Assembly: GCF_002443255.2 (NCBI RefSeq)
Contig: NW_019211459.1
Coordinates: forward strand, 22,722,330 to 22,786,329
From: Varroa destructor
Taxonomy: Eukaryota; Arthropoda; Arachnida; Mesostigmata; Varroidae
Direction of reading: 5' to 3'
DNA: 64,000 bases
Below, piece by piece: positions 40,630-54,304 of this stretch. Position 1 is the stretch's first letter. The number at the start of each line of letters is the position of its first letter. Under the pieces are notes generated by a model. The model worked only from the letters and a program-made list of their open reading frames with translations. It was not told the origin of the DNA and searched no databases. A program made the position numbers and the translations under genes.

Positions 40630-40643
40630 CGACCGATCGGTCG
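40630..40643. repeat. Perfect 14-bp palindrome followed by CGAC repeats
   Basis: CGACCGATCGGTCG is self-complementary and runs into GACCGACCGACCC, so it combines a palindrome and a short tetranucleotide repeat. Confidence 0.9.
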
Positions 40644-41109
40644 ACCGACCGACCCACCAAGAAAGCAGGAACGAACGCGAATCTGGAGTTGGGTTAGAGC
40701 ACAAGTAAGTTCGTTGGCTCGTTCTTGCTTTACCTTTTCCTTCCTTTCCTATCTTCGAGCCCGCATTGTCCTCTACTCTAGCTTCCAGTCGCCATGAACC
40801 TCAGCAACGTAAGCTCATAAGAACCAGACAGTCGTTAGCTTCCTCGACGTCAATAGCGTCTTTTCTGTCCTTCTCATTGCTTGTTCCCCTGTCGGACTAT
40901 GGCTCTATCGGTTGGTCGCTTGTTCCATCAGCCGGTTCGGCGTGACGCTCTCAGATCGGTGAGCAGCTCACGGAAGACTCGGCTGGTTGGCGTGCACGCT
41001 TGCTGATTACAGCTAGGCACGCCATGTGATCGTCGTCTCCATACTGTTCATACCACAGCCAGAGTTGTTACAGCAGGCTGAGCTCGGTGTACCTGTGGGG
41101 CGGAGTTGT

Positions 41110-41127
41110 CCCCCTCCCCCCTCCCCC
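41110..41127 (-). other. C-run tract: possible G-quadruplex on the minus strand
   Basis: Runs of 5, 6 and 5 C residues are separated by single T residues. The minus strand therefore has G5-A-G6-A-G5, which can supply four G-triplets, and the plus strand could form an i-motif or triplex. Confidence 0.7.
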
Positions 41128-44100
41128 GTAACGAGCGAGTCCGCGAGCAGGCCAACGTTAGGTATTCTTTCTGTCTGACGCTGCAAGCGCCGCGTAGGTT
41201 TATTCGAGCCACGCCGGACTACAACAGAGCGCTGTTAGTGGTGCGCGGCGACAAAGAGGAATGTTAAATTCAACGTAATAGCAGCGACAACGAACTGCAA
41301 ACGATTTTGCGGTTGCCCCAATCACTGCCAATGCGTTGTCCGATAGCTGCTAGCAAGTACTTTTCTGCAGGATCAGGCTATAGGCAACAATATAAAGGCC
41401 GTCACTAGAACCCTGTGCGACTCTCAGAGATGAGAGGTCGTAGGATAAGAAAAGAGGAAGACAAGAGCATAGGAAATGTACCATGCAGGTGGCGCAGTGG
41501 AGAACTTCCCTAAACTACAGGCGCGAGGGAAAACCTTATCATGGGCTCGTAGTGAACCCCATTTACTACGTTCTCGATGCTGTTACTGTTGCAACAGTTG
41601 TTATACGTCGATAGACAGCAACGACGTGCCGCTTCTTATACGTTTGTTATGCTTTACTAGCCGCCCACTAGCCAGGCCCAGTAAGTATTCAGCACTTCAG
41701 TGGTACTGACTGCGCCAGCGTCGACTGTCCCTGCTGTCCTTCGGAGCTCTCTAATACCCCTTTCTTACTGCCGTCGTTGTCCACCAGTAGTCCTTTACAC
41801 GCACGCCACAAGCGCCCCCAAAAGCCCACTGTTGTGACAAAAGTCAGCTGTCGTCTGCTGTTGTTGCCTCTCTATAATGTATGGCCCCAGATATGAGTAA
41901 ACGGAAGGATAAGGCTGCGCATTGGTACGTGGCGATGCGAGGTTCTTGTCTTAATCCTAATGTGACTAAATGTTTAGTTTTTCGACCTTATTTACCGGAG
42001 GGACGGATTTTCGGGCCGGAAGCTGGGCCTGAAGACGCGCCCGGCCCCCTCAGAACTTGTTACAATAGAGACTGAGTTTGGGTTGTTCTGGTTTCGCCTG
42101 CCTCTATCATTGTGGTTTGACGCGCCTAAGTGCGGTCCACGTTGGTAACGCATACGTCGGCCGTATTCTATAGACTGACACAAGTGAGAACTCGTATCAA
42201 CTAGAACTCGTTGATCCGTAAAATAAATTGCTGTATGCTCTATGAAAGCGTATTTGGAGCGATTTAATGACTTCTGGCGAGGATTACTTATTAGGTGGTC
42301 GATATCGTTAGCAACTGTCTTGTTTGCCCCTTACATGGTGCAGCTGGGGGCAGCGTCGACAATGATTTGTGCATTTTTCAGACGCGGCAACAAAATCAAG
42401 GCAATATTTACAATGAGAGCTATAAGCAATTATCGTTACTATAGTCGTCACAATTGCATAACGGAATTGTGTACAGGAAGCGAATATATGGTAGACAGAA
42501 ACGCCGAGTCCACATAATAAATTCATAGCTCAATTTAAGATGAAAACGAGATAATGATATCTGGGATGCTGCAAAACAGAAGCAGGGAGACGAATTATCA
42601 TCGCCATGTACATAGCTCGTCTACCTAAGGAAGATTTACTAAATATCTATAACTCTACTAAGGTTATGAGTCGCTTGCGTAGAACTTCCACTGGCCTCGA
42701 CACAATGAAAGCCAGCAAGCCTTCATTGGAGTATCTCCGGTAATCATCCTAAAGGTGGTCGATGAAAAGTGCGATCAACGGTGCTTTCTGGTCTTTAAGA
42801 TTACATACTAAAAAGCATTAGATAGCAGGTGTTCTTTATGAAATAGAATCATCCGTAGAAAATACTTCATTGCACGTATACAGACGAAAAGTGGACACTT
42901 TGGTGCCGTCGTTAACAAATCGCGAGGACATAATTACTATATAAGTACTACCGCAGCGTGAGCACACGATTAAATGATAACATGGCATACATTAACAATT
43001 GGGAAGTTTCTCTTTGTATTCACTTATAATGTTATTTGTCGCACAAGATTTAACCGCAAACTGTATAAATTTAAAGAAGAAATGTTCTATTCCGAACCAA
43101 AGCAAGATACAGAGCGAAGTTTTGCAAGTATAACTTGTATAACACTGCTTCTATTATATTTATCCACAGAAGCTGAGTAAAGTGTAAAAAGCTTACTTTA
43201 GTAAGCAAATGTTACGATATCGCAAGGATGCAAAAAGAAGGCGGTCGTTCCCGCCCGACGTTGGCCTGAAAACCTACCAGAAGCCACAGGGCTGCTTTCT
43301 TGTGGAAATGTTCTCCCCGCCCGGCTGCATATTTGCACACACGAAAGCTTAGAACCGTCCATAACTCCACATATTGGACTGTTTAACCCTGCCTAACTTT
43401 GTCTACATCTTTCTATCTCTATGCGGCCTCTTCCGACGGCCTCCCGGAGCCATTTTCGGAATGCAGAATATAGAGGGATGTGTCAACTAGATGCACTACT
43501 CGAAGAAGTACTGCCATACCTAAAATACATAGTAGCATCGTAGGTAATCGCAGCAGCCGTACAGTGACTCAGAGTGTTGCTGAAGTCGAACAATATCTCA
43601 CATGTTGTCTTTTCCCGGACTCTTTTTGCAGGTGAGTGCACTTTTCGTCCTCTTTCTGTCGGTTAGTCCGTTTATTCGTCCACTGACTTTGGTCCTCTGT
43701 CGCTGCTTCTCTCTCTTTCTAACATCGACCAGCGGCGCAGCCTTTCCTACTCGAGCAGGTCGTTTCGTCTTGTCGCTGTTGTTGCTCGGCCGAAAATCTG
43801 TATTTCTCTCCGAACCAGCCAACAAGCTTTGCCGTCGTCAAGCGGATCCGCGCATACCGACCGACTAGTGTGAGCAATAACGTAAAGAAACGCGACAGGA
43901 GGAAAAAGGGCGAAAAGCGAAGTAAAAAGGAAACACATGCCTCGCGCAGGCGAAGCGAGGCCAAACTGGAAACGACTGTAGGCAGATAACCGGCAAACTA
44001 AACTTATTTAAGGGAAGAGAGAGTATCAGCCAAAAGAAAGGACGCACGTTCATATCGCATGAACAATTCGCCGCTACTATCGCTATACGGCGGTATCTTC

Positions 44101-44130
44101 TGATCTCTATATGCGCGCGTATGAGTTCTT

Positions 44131-44355
<225 letters not shown>

Positions 44356-47300
44356 GCTCTCTGTGTGTTTGTACGTTGCCCGCGTTTTCTGCCTTCCTGT
44401 CCTATTCCGCTGCCGTGGATCTAACGATGTTGAACTTCTCTATGTTTTTCTTGAGCTCTTTCTATTTTCGTTCTATCACGAACATTCAATCCCTACCCCT
44501 TTCGGTATATCTCGAACTATTGCTCGTATCAGGATCAAAATTTTCCTGTCCTATACGGAGACGGTAGTTATGAAGCAACGTTGCTATGATGGCATATTCG
44601 TAGTAACAGGCGTAGGCCTGCGGGTCACGAGGAGATCTAGGTTCAGATTTGCTCTGATTCGAGATCAGTGGAAGGGACCGTCAGAAGCATCCGCAGCAGC
44701 TGCAAAGCCGCGATAGCTGATAAGCGATGTCAAAAGAAAAATCCGAATGTTTCAGACCTGGTTCTGCTTGAGTTGTGAGGCGTTTTCAGCAGAACTCGGA
44801 CTCGTAGTCGTGTCGTTGAGGCGGACATGCTCATCTCAGTCGTGTTACCTGATCCCCGTCACGGCTCCTATTTTGGGAAGGATATCGCTGGTAGCACAGA
44901 TCAAGCAAAGAGTGATGTATCAGCACCAGAGACGTTCGGAATTGGTGAATCCAGCAAACAACGAGGAAAGGAGTCAAGGAAGATGCAGGAAACGTTTCCG
45001 CTGTCAGAAAGTGAAGGGCTATCGAACACTGTCTAGGTGACCGCCTGCATCAGAACTTTGTTCCTTCAAATCGGTCGGCTCCTCAGCGATTCGCTTTGAT
45101 TTGTTCGTTTCGTCAGAGTCAGCAAACACATTTGTGACGACGCTCACGCCGCTACAAGTCTCTAACGGATGAAGCATTTTTAGGCTTGCACCCGCACGCG
45201 TCAAGTTTAGGACCAATGAATTTTAGATATGCTGGCAAGCGAGGAAGATCACGATGGATACTTAGCTCGAAGCTTTAACTTGTAATCGCATGATTGTAAG
45301 AATCCTCCGGCAGCAGTTATGCTGGACGAAAGCAATGGTGCTATCATCGGCTATTGCATATGCAACAGATCCATATCTAGTCAGCGAGCTCTCTCATTCG
45401 CACCACTTTCCTTCAACAGAACCATCGACGTAGTCGTCATGTGATTCATTCTACTTAACGCACTAACTCCAGGTTTCTTTTTTCTTGGCTTGAACACAGC
45501 CATTCAGTAGACGATGAAACAATTGTTCCCATCTCACTTTAAACCTGTTTGTACTTATTCACCTGTGAACTTATGATGTACTAACACATCAATCGCACAA
45601 GCAATTTGTTTTTTTTTTAGCGTAAACTGGAACATTCTGTATTTACGTCATGTACGAAATCTGTTTTTGCGTATTGGACTTCAGATTCTGTGGTCCTTCG
45701 ATTATGCGAGGAACTCTATTTACGTACAAAATGTCTTGCAGTACCATTTTTTTCTGTTACTTTTCTCAACCACATTTTATTGTACGAATTCGCAGCTAGA
45801 CAATGCGGTTCCTTGTCATCCATAGGTACCGCAAATCGCGTTAGAAAAGAGCTTTCATGTTTTGTCTCTTTATACGTTCATTGGATACATAACAGTCGAC
45901 AGCCTCAGAGCAGGAAGTATATATGTAAGTAAAAATATTACGCGGCGTCACAGAAAAGGCAACGTTGTAAAAGGAAGTTCAGGTAGTCATTTTTCCTAAG
46001 ATGATGCGAATCTACAGCTTGTGGAAGTCTTTACCAAAGCCTTTTGCAAAACTTTAATCAGGTCATTGACTTTATAGACCGTAACTGGTTCGTAACACGA
46101 ATTGATTAAACCAATTTTTACTCTTTGATCCCGTACCGCCTTTTCTGGCACCATTTCAAAAAAAAAGTCTAAGGAGGACTGCATGTTCTAACAAAAAAGA
46201 AAAGCTAAATACCTTTAAGTTCTTCTGTGATTTGGCCAGAAAACGAATTAAGGCCATTGTCAAAAGAAGAATTTGTTGTGTCCGTGGATAAATTATCTTC
46301 CTCGAAATTAAAAAACTTCCACCATCTGTTTATATAAAGCTGCTTGTAGCGATTTGCTACATGCCTTCAGTCTATAGCTATGGCGTTTCTCCGTCTACGA
46401 AGTTCCGAAGCAAATTAGTAAAGTGGTCGACGATTATCTAGCAGATTATTATAGACGATTACTGGTCGGTAAGATTTGTAATAAACGAATGCCAGAGGTT
46501 CCATCAAAAGCAAGTCGTTTATGAATAATGCCCTGAAGGAATGGACAATATATATATTTGTATGTTCCAAATTTAACTCAGCTCAGTCGAGGGCCGATCT
46601 TAACTCAATTTCATTCTCTCGCATTGCAACATGTATGGGTATTCCCTAAGAAACCAGGCTTGTTTCAGTTCCGTTGCCGACAGAGTCGACTTTTGCCGGT
46701 CACACTAAAAGACTGGTAAGTTTACCGGCTTTGGCTGTCATTGTCGCTGGAGTAATTCGAGGCAGAGCAATGGACCGAGCTGCTGGCTGGTTCACCGACC
46801 AAAGCGAACGTGAAATGTCAGCACATCTCAAAACCCAAAAAACGAAGCTTTCCTGTTTTTTGCCTCTAGTGCCGCTGCTCTCGCTACTACGAGTAGCTTG
46901 CATAGAACGGCGATTATCCCTGTTTGCCCCTCAGTATTTCGATAAGCGCTGCGATTGTGATACTCTTCACCGATAGAAAGACCCTGTGGAGGTCTGCGTA
47001 AGCGTTCAATCTGCTTTGGAAGCTTGCTTCTTCTTACAGACAGATGCGTTATGCGCGGGTCGAATACGAACCCAACACGAGCCCCTGTTAATTTTCTCGG
47101 CTTTTTTCTTGTTAGAGTTTCCCTGGTCATTGCCATAGCGGTAGTAGTTCTAATGGCAGCAAAAGAGGAACTGGGACGTGCACTATGGACGTGTACGTCT
47201 AGACGATCGTTACGTAGTTTAGTTACAGCTAGAGTTCTCTACTGTTACTATATAGGACGATTTAGAAGAAACTCGCCTCAACGAACAAACGAGCGACCCA

Positions 47301-47794
47301 CCGACTGACCGGTAGGTCGAGAAGTCATTCATACTGAAAAGATGAAGCCTCGAAGTTCTGGTCGTGCGTCTTCACCGAGCCGATGCCTCCCTCGCTTTGT
47401 CACTCCCCATTTCTCTTAGCATATTCTTGCTGGAATTCTACACACTAACTTACCCACTTTCATCACATTGGTGGAGCATCGATTAACGACCGGTTACTCT
47501 CGATTAACTTCGAACTTTCTTCAGTGCTCCTTTTCTGCCAACATCTCTTCTTTCCTTGAGTCGTCACAAGGATAGACTGTTGCCAACTCAGCATCTGATC
47601 TCAGTGCCTATGCTCCTGACAACGGCAGAAACTGCATCGGTCGCGCCGCCGGCAGGCTCATCTTCACCCTCCTGAACTCGCCCGCTTCTGCCCTTTTACT
47701 CTCTACATAGCCCTTAGCGCAGTCTCACCAAGGCTTGCAGATCCTTGCCCATGAATTCCGTTTAGTGTGCGGTGTTGCACAGCAGTCACCCTCT

Positions 47795-47809
47795 TGCTGC
47801 TGCTGCTGC
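47795..47809. repeat. (CTG)5-type trinucleotide tract
   Basis: A TGC/CTG tandem of about five units. A second one lies 190 bp downstream. Confidence 0.9.
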
Positions 47810-47997
47810 GTCCACTAATACTGGTTCAGGGCAAACTGGAAGCTGGCCAGTAACCTGGTATATACATAGACAAAAGAAGAGGAGAACAAGAAACAAAAAA
47901 GAAGACGAAGCAGCAGTGAGGAGAGAAAAAAAATAGCAGAAGCAAGTGACCTTAGCTTGCATCTTTCCTAGCTGCTTCAGTGCCTGATTCTTTTTAC

Positions 47998-48013
47998 TGC
48001 TGCTGCTGCTGCT
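47998..48013. repeat. (CTG)5 trinucleotide tract
   Basis: A perfect CTG tandem, the second of the nearby pair. It is not in a supported coding frame. Confidence 0.9.
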
Positions 48014-50399
48014 CCCTCTTTACAACAGACAGAGTACAGGTTACGAGATGCCTGTTTTTCTTCCGATGGCCCGCGCTCCGTTCGCCCTAACCGTTCAAAC
48101 GGTCAAAAAGCAAGTATACTCGACAGGGAGAGGCAGTTTACCTCGAGGCGCGAGCGACTAAGCGCCCCGGTGCTTGTGGGTGGCGGGTCAGTCCCACAAA
48201 CTGAAAACAAAGGTTCAACCGTTGCCAGAGTCAACGGTCTATGCTTAAGTTTGACAGGGTCGAACTCACAGGCCACGTTAACAGACAGACAAACACCTTT
48301 GATACACTAAGGACAACAGTGTTCAAATAGCTACTGAAACCCGCAGCCACGGCCGGAAGACTCAAGGCGGTTGTGCGGGAGTGAACGCTTTCACTTTTTT
48401 AGTAGAGTGATTGCAGGACAGGCACAAACGTGACAATCCATCGCTATTCTAAGAACTGTTTTTGCTGATACCGTTGGAGCTGAGATGAATAATTTGTTCG
48501 TCATCTGTCTCGAGTGTAGACCTGTACGGATAATGTATGCTCGATACATGACATAGGCTTATCAAAGGGTAATACATTGAAGCTAGACATCTTTCTTACC
48601 TGATTCATATCGAAGCTTAAGCTATGCCCGGCATCGGAAATATTCTTGAAACCATTCGATAGAGTGGTAAAAAGGAGGGCAGACATCACCTCGCACGCTA
48701 TTTACAATAGTTCTATGGCACAATATATGCTGCATTAAGCCCGCAGATCCATAGTTATTCTGTGTATGGAAATGTGAGACTCTGAAACGGGATCAAAAAC
48801 GGTGAAGGTGGTTAGTTTATCTTTCCCGTAATGAGTATTGTAGTAACTGAATGTGGGCAGATATAGTGCTCGGATATCAGTTGGAGAAGATGTGTTGTCA
48901 ATGAAAGGGATCAGACACAGGTGCAGCCAGGGCTCCGATAGGTCAATCGAATATCAGCTTCTTCTTGGAGGCTTTGCAGACCATAGTCTTCTCTATTATA
49001 GGAGCGTTCGGGTACACGTTATGCCGGTTCTTCTTCTTCTACAGTGTAGGAGCCTGGATGGGCCAAAATTGGCTAGTTCTCAAGCGCTAGGTCAGCCCCA
49101 GTTGTCGTAACCCTCGCTCTCATGGCCTCTGAGCCTGACAGATTGGGGTTGCACAAAGTCTGTCTTCCTCTTTCGGTGCTGCACCAGTTTACGGTGGTGC
49201 TGCTGTGGCCTCACTTGGCCCTGTTTTCAGGTAGAATTATTGCCCATGGGTGCTCAGACGAATACCATCCCGTTTCACACCCGTCCGTTATCCAGTCAAC
49301 CAGCTGAAGCAAGCAGCAATCAATCTAGACAGTGGCCTCATATCTTGGGCTAGTGAACCTGTTCAGCATGCCAGCCCAACCCAAACCTAGCCAAAAGTGG
49401 CTATGTTTCTCAATTCCTGTATCTCCAGCTCCACTCCCTTAGCAGCTGTTCATAGCGAGTTATGCGGATCGCGGATGCGGGGTGACGGGAAATTCTTTTC
49501 GGTTAGGAAGAAACACTTCAAGTAGCAGCTGCTAAGGGCTAGTCCACGTACGGCGAGTCTCAAACTGCCAATGCGCTCAACATGCGCGATGTTGCAGAAA
49601 TTGTGAGAGGGCTGGCGAGGAAGAAGGAGAGAAGGCACATGAAGGTACTCTTTCGCCCTGCTATAAAAAAAGTGTTATTGTGAATAACTGAACACGGAAT
49701 TTGTAACTTAGACAAAACTTTGACGTCAATTAATACGTCAGGTAGCAAATCATGACAATTAATTGAAGACGGATTAGATAAGAATAATTCTATGATAATA
49801 CTTCTTATGCTTGCATAAATAAGCCAGCTTGAACACATTTTCAAAGCACGTATCGGACTATTGCTTGTATAGAACTGGATAAACAGAAATGTTCGCTGAT
49901 TTCCTGTTTTTGATCAGTAGAAACTAATAACATTGTGTCATATTGCAATATTAAATAAATGTAAAGAATGTCGACGTTTGTCTATTTGATTACTGATTTT
50001 TAACGCTGTATTTCTCTATTACTCATATCGATGCATACTTGGCTCGATGCTCCTATTGCTGTCCATTGTTTCTTAACTGATAGAATCATTTGCATGCTGC
50101 AGGCCCATAGTCAGTTAGTTGGGGGACTAATAAAGTACTGAAAGCTAGTCCAGTTGGCCTGGTCGTAGGCGTCGTTGGAAGCATCTGTGACCCTGTTTGA
50201 GAGGTGCCCATGCACCGCATAGCAGTTGGCGGCACCATTCTTCCTGTCTGTGGCGTTCCTCTATACTATGCTACTATATCCCGTAGGGCCGAGTCGATTG
50301 AGGTGTGATCGCGTGGGAAAAGAATCATAGGCATAATGAGGTTGGAGACCATCAGGGAGGAGCCACAAAGGGAGTGTTGGTTCTGCTTTTTCATAATGA

Positions 50400-50419
50400 T
50401 GAACCTAACATTAGGTTCA
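50400..50419. repeat. Inverted repeat, 9-bp arms and 2-base spacer
   Basis: TGAACCTAA and TTAGGTTCA flank CA. It lies about 90 bp before the larger hairpin at 50508. Confidence 0.95.
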
Positions 50420-50507
50420 ACATGGCCCAAGACAGACGGGTCTTTGGTACAGGTGAGAATATCGGTCGGATTCGTGAGAAAAGGAACACCCACCGATTTC
50501 TATCAAT

Positions 50508-50543
50508 AAAGGAAGGCTGCCATAACTATGGCAGCCTTCCTTT
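50508..50543. repeat. Perfect hairpin, 16-bp arms and 4-base loop
   Basis: AAAGGAAGGCTGCCAT and ATGGCAGCCTTCCTTT flank AACT. This is the longest perfect looped stem I saw in the window. No T-run terminator or known element is attached. Confidence 0.95.
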
Positions 50544-53500
50544 GCCCTGCTATCGAAACTGCTACGCGTAAAAGTTGTGCTATAATACAAAACACAATTT
50601 TCAGCTAGCTGTTATAGCATGAGCTTCAGCTACGCCATGCTTGTTAGATTCTGTACTGTTTAAACTCGCGCGGATCGTTTCGGTTTCTTTCTTCACTTGC
50701 TTGTAACTCGACCCGTCTGTTGGTCAACTGTTCAACGGACCCCGAACTAAGATTACATGTCCAACTGAGGCCTGGGACTTAGATCGGCTATTCTCTTGGC
50801 GGGAATACTGGCGGTCTCTTAGTCTGTGGAACTAGCATTGTCGCTAGCGCATCCAGGGTCCCAGTATTTCTCGGTTTCTTCATTACTAGAGGTGTCGACC
50901 ACTAGAGGGCGTTGTTTCAACGGTGGGGTCCGGAACCAAGAGGAAACAAGAGTACTCTTGCCTGTTATCTATCGGCTTTTGGTCGGCCAGAAGCCGCCAC
51001 GAAGAGGTAGACAGTGGTTTCTTGGCAATCAACGTCGTTCTCGTCGTTGTCGACGTCGTGGATCGGTCGACCGACAGCGTCGCCTAGTACACCCATAGCC
51101 ATTGCTTGCCTCGATCCATTTTCCCTCTCTAGACTCCAGCTTTTGACCGTAGTAGTTACAAAGAAACATCAGAAACTTTCTCCACTCTGTCTGGCCCGGG
51201 CCCTTTTAACTCCTATAATAGAAAATAAAATGGGGACGGCAAGGTGGCAGAAGGGGCGGCGGCTATAGCAACCGATCACGGTGTACGGTATCAGTACACA
51301 GAAAGGCCCAGCTGCTACCTGCCTTTGGACGGAAGGAAATAGTAGAAAAAGGGGGGAAATTTGGGTTTAGCGTGCTGAGTAGCATGCGGATGGCCGGGCG
51401 AATGACTGGTTGGAAGTCGGAGCCCAGGATCATTTTCCGCATGACGGGTCAAACGGATTCCGCTTCCTAGCCCAGAGATTGGACTATGTAGACCCCTGTC
51501 CTGGGCGGTTTACCCAGACCGCTCTTCCCTGTCGAACCTACATCGTTTGGCCAACCTACGCTACGTCCTTGCGTCGTCCCGAAACCGGGTCGTTGCTCGT
51601 CTGTTATCTATTCACTCTTTACGCTCGTGAATGTTCCCGTCTACCAGCGGTAATAACAGCCGCAGAAGTAATAGTAGTAGGGTCTGCTTGTCTGGTCCCG
51701 AGCTACCTCCAGTGGAACAAACAACTTGCAGCGGTAGCGATATTAGCAGCACAGACGAAGCCTCTTCCTGAGGCAGAGAAAGCCGACGATTCCACTGAGA
51801 AGCAGTTGGAACTAGCAGAAGCAGACTTAGTGTACAATGCTAAAGATGGCCGGGTAAGAGGCTAGATGACGTGAGTACTAACGGAGGTGGAACACTTGGG
51901 AGAACAAGGGTAGAGAGAGAAACCAGGGGTCAGGAGAAAGGGAAGTGAAAAAGCTTTAGTCTTTCTTGCCACCGGCGAGCGCGCTACAACCTTTTACTAG
52001 GAAAGCCAGTGCAGCGACCGCCTTTTCTGCTACTGCTGGCGGCTTTGCAATCGGGGTAATTATCTTCCTTTTCGACTACTCCACAATCAGCCTTTCGGTT
52101 GCGACAGCGGAGAAAGCAACGAAGTCACTAGAGAAGCCTGAGAACTATCCGCATTCTGTCAAACCACCCATACAAACCCCAGCCTCGCTGTATTCCCAAG
52201 CTGGTCTTGCCTTGCGATTTCTCACCCTCGCCGCCTCCTCCGACCGTGTGGATAACTCCTGCCCGCTGTCTTGCGTATGATAGCAGGCAAACGGCGTGTT
52301 TTGCGGGGAGATAGCAAAGCAGTGGCTCCTTTTTCACTGTTCACTATGGTACGAAGAGAACCACCCCAGCATATGTCCTAAGAGGAATGGAGGTTTAGAA
52401 AGCTGAGAACTCGTAAGACGAAAAGAGTGGTGGGGGAAAGGATGTGATGTAAGGAATTTTGTAAAGAATGGAGCGGATAGAGGCGGAACACAAGAACCGT
52501 ATGGCAACTCGGCTGAAAGCGCAACGACATAACCTAACACACATTCGTCGAATTGGATAACGACGGGACGTCTTATTCATTTGCGTTACTAAAGACACGA
52601 TTAATATTATCTGTCCCCAGGTTCCTACTGCGGGGTAGCAGACATTTTAAAACTTAGCAGCTGTGCAAGCAAATGTATGGAGGTAATTCCCGACTGCCGT
52701 TTGGTACCGCAAAAATGTTCTATAACACGATACGAATCAAAGTAAAGGTGGGACAGTTGATAGAGATTTTATACGCTCAGCAAAAGAAAAGAACGAAAAA
52801 ATCGAGAACGCATTGGTGGATGCACTTATTTTGCTCGCAGAGATCTGTCTGATACTAACTGAAAACTCAGGGGTTGAGAGCGGAAAGGAAGTAGAGTTTG
52901 AATGAGTACGCTATAATCATCTGGATACGAGTCAAAAAACTGGATTTTTTTTCCCGTTGCGCAGCGTCTTCTTCATGTAGTGCGCGACGACTAATCCGAT
53001 ACTGTGAAGAAGAAATTAAGTTTAGAGAGGCCATCAGGTGCCAGAACTCAACCATCTCGGTTTTTCCTCACGTATCTCTTAATAACTCACTAAAGATAGT
53101 AATCATGATTTTTTGTACTGGAAAATCGATCTTAAATCGATTAAAAATGCCCACATAGGTGCGCTTACATATTGCTCATTAAACATTTATTGGCAATTAT
53201 AGCTAATCAATAAACGAGTATTCAATTTAATTCAATATTTTAACCAAGCTTGGATCTGAAAATGGCCTACGCCTATAAAAACAGCACAGTGTGCTAGGAT
53301 CGTTGTAATTTTGTAACAAACAACAGCTTTTCCTCTTACAATTTGACCCTTTGATGTTTTGGTTTCTAGATTGGGATCGCCTCTCCTATAATCTAATTTA
53401 CGTATGCCACTTTCACAAGAATTACCATTGCTACTTTGGGCTACAGAAGAGTCTAATGTTTAGGGTAATCAGTACAAGAAAGAAGCATAGGACTCCTGCA

Positions 53501-54292
53501 GCTGTCATGATTTGCTCGTGAAGTGCCAACAACCATTGATTGAAGCTAAAATTGGGAGAGCTAAATTGAACTACGTGTTTTTCCTGCAAGCTTTTTTTCC
53601 GTTTTTTGCTCTATGCACCCCGCCCACAAAAAGCAAGAAAAGCGAATCTGGTCTGTTCGCTGTGCCAGGCTTTAGATCCTTCGGCTAGTTGGGTCCATAT
53701 CGAAGGAAGGGTTTTCTCCTTGGTCCTAGCTGCTGCTCCTGTGGTGAAGACGGTAATAGTGTTGAGGGCTTCGGGATTGGCCGCCCCGAGGCGAACACTG
53801 AAATGCCGATGTGAACAGAGACATGTTCCCCCAGCGTACCTTCTACTGGCGGGATTTTTCACGTGAGGAAGACCTGCTTCACTTGCGTGGTCCTACAATT
53901 TTTGGGCCTCTAGCTGCTGCAATAACTGCGAGAGCAACATCAGCTCCCTTTACGAGTACGCGGTTCTCTGTGGTGTGTGAGGGGAAAATACCGCTCGCGC
54001 ACGATGTAGGCGTCTGCTTGTTCGGTCGTCTAACTCACCTGAAGTGGTTGAGAAGCCAAAGCAACGTAGGAACTGCCGCCGTCTACCAAAAAACCACGGA
54101 GCACTCAGTGTACCGCCTCGAACACACGAATTCTTGATGCGAAGGTACCTAATGCTAATCGCTCCGTTAGCACGTAAAGGGCTTTAATTTTAGTGATGTG
54201 TGATTTATCTACATTTCAAACGCATAAATACCATTTCACTGGGTATACCGCACTGACCTTGATGTTATCGTGGCGCATAGCTAATGGTCGCT

Positions 54293-54304
54293 TGACGTCA
54301 CGTG
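54293..54304. promoter_or_regulatory. Overlapping CRE-like and E-box-like sites
   Basis: TGACGTCA (54293-54300) is a full CREB/ATF consensus, and CACGTG (54299-54304) is a canonical bHLH E-box overlapping it by two bases. Whether either is bound is unknown; single full CRE palindromes also occur at 10730 and 49721. Confidence 0.3.

Larger units (their letters stand above)
38000..44130 (+). other. Non-coding stretch with purine/pyrimidine strand skew
   Basis: No gene is supported here. From about 39890 to 40580 the plus strand is strongly purine-rich. Several overlapping minus-strand open frames (39707-40066, 39873-40220, 40217-40441) are then expected by composition alone, since stop codons are purine-rich and are depleted on the pyrimidine-rich strand. 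The stretch also contains a TCG trinucleotide tract at 39173-39188, a CGACCGATCGGTCG palindrome at 40630-40643 and a C-run tract at 41110-41127. The minus frame 38311-38628 (105 codons) has no recognisable domain. Confidence 0.55.

Noticed and set aside
50305..50571. Plus-strand frame with a faint resemblance to the second Asp block of Tc1/mariner transposases
   Set aside because: The match needs an insertion, the first and third catalytic blocks are absent, and the same region is open on the minus strand too. There is not enough to call a transposon.
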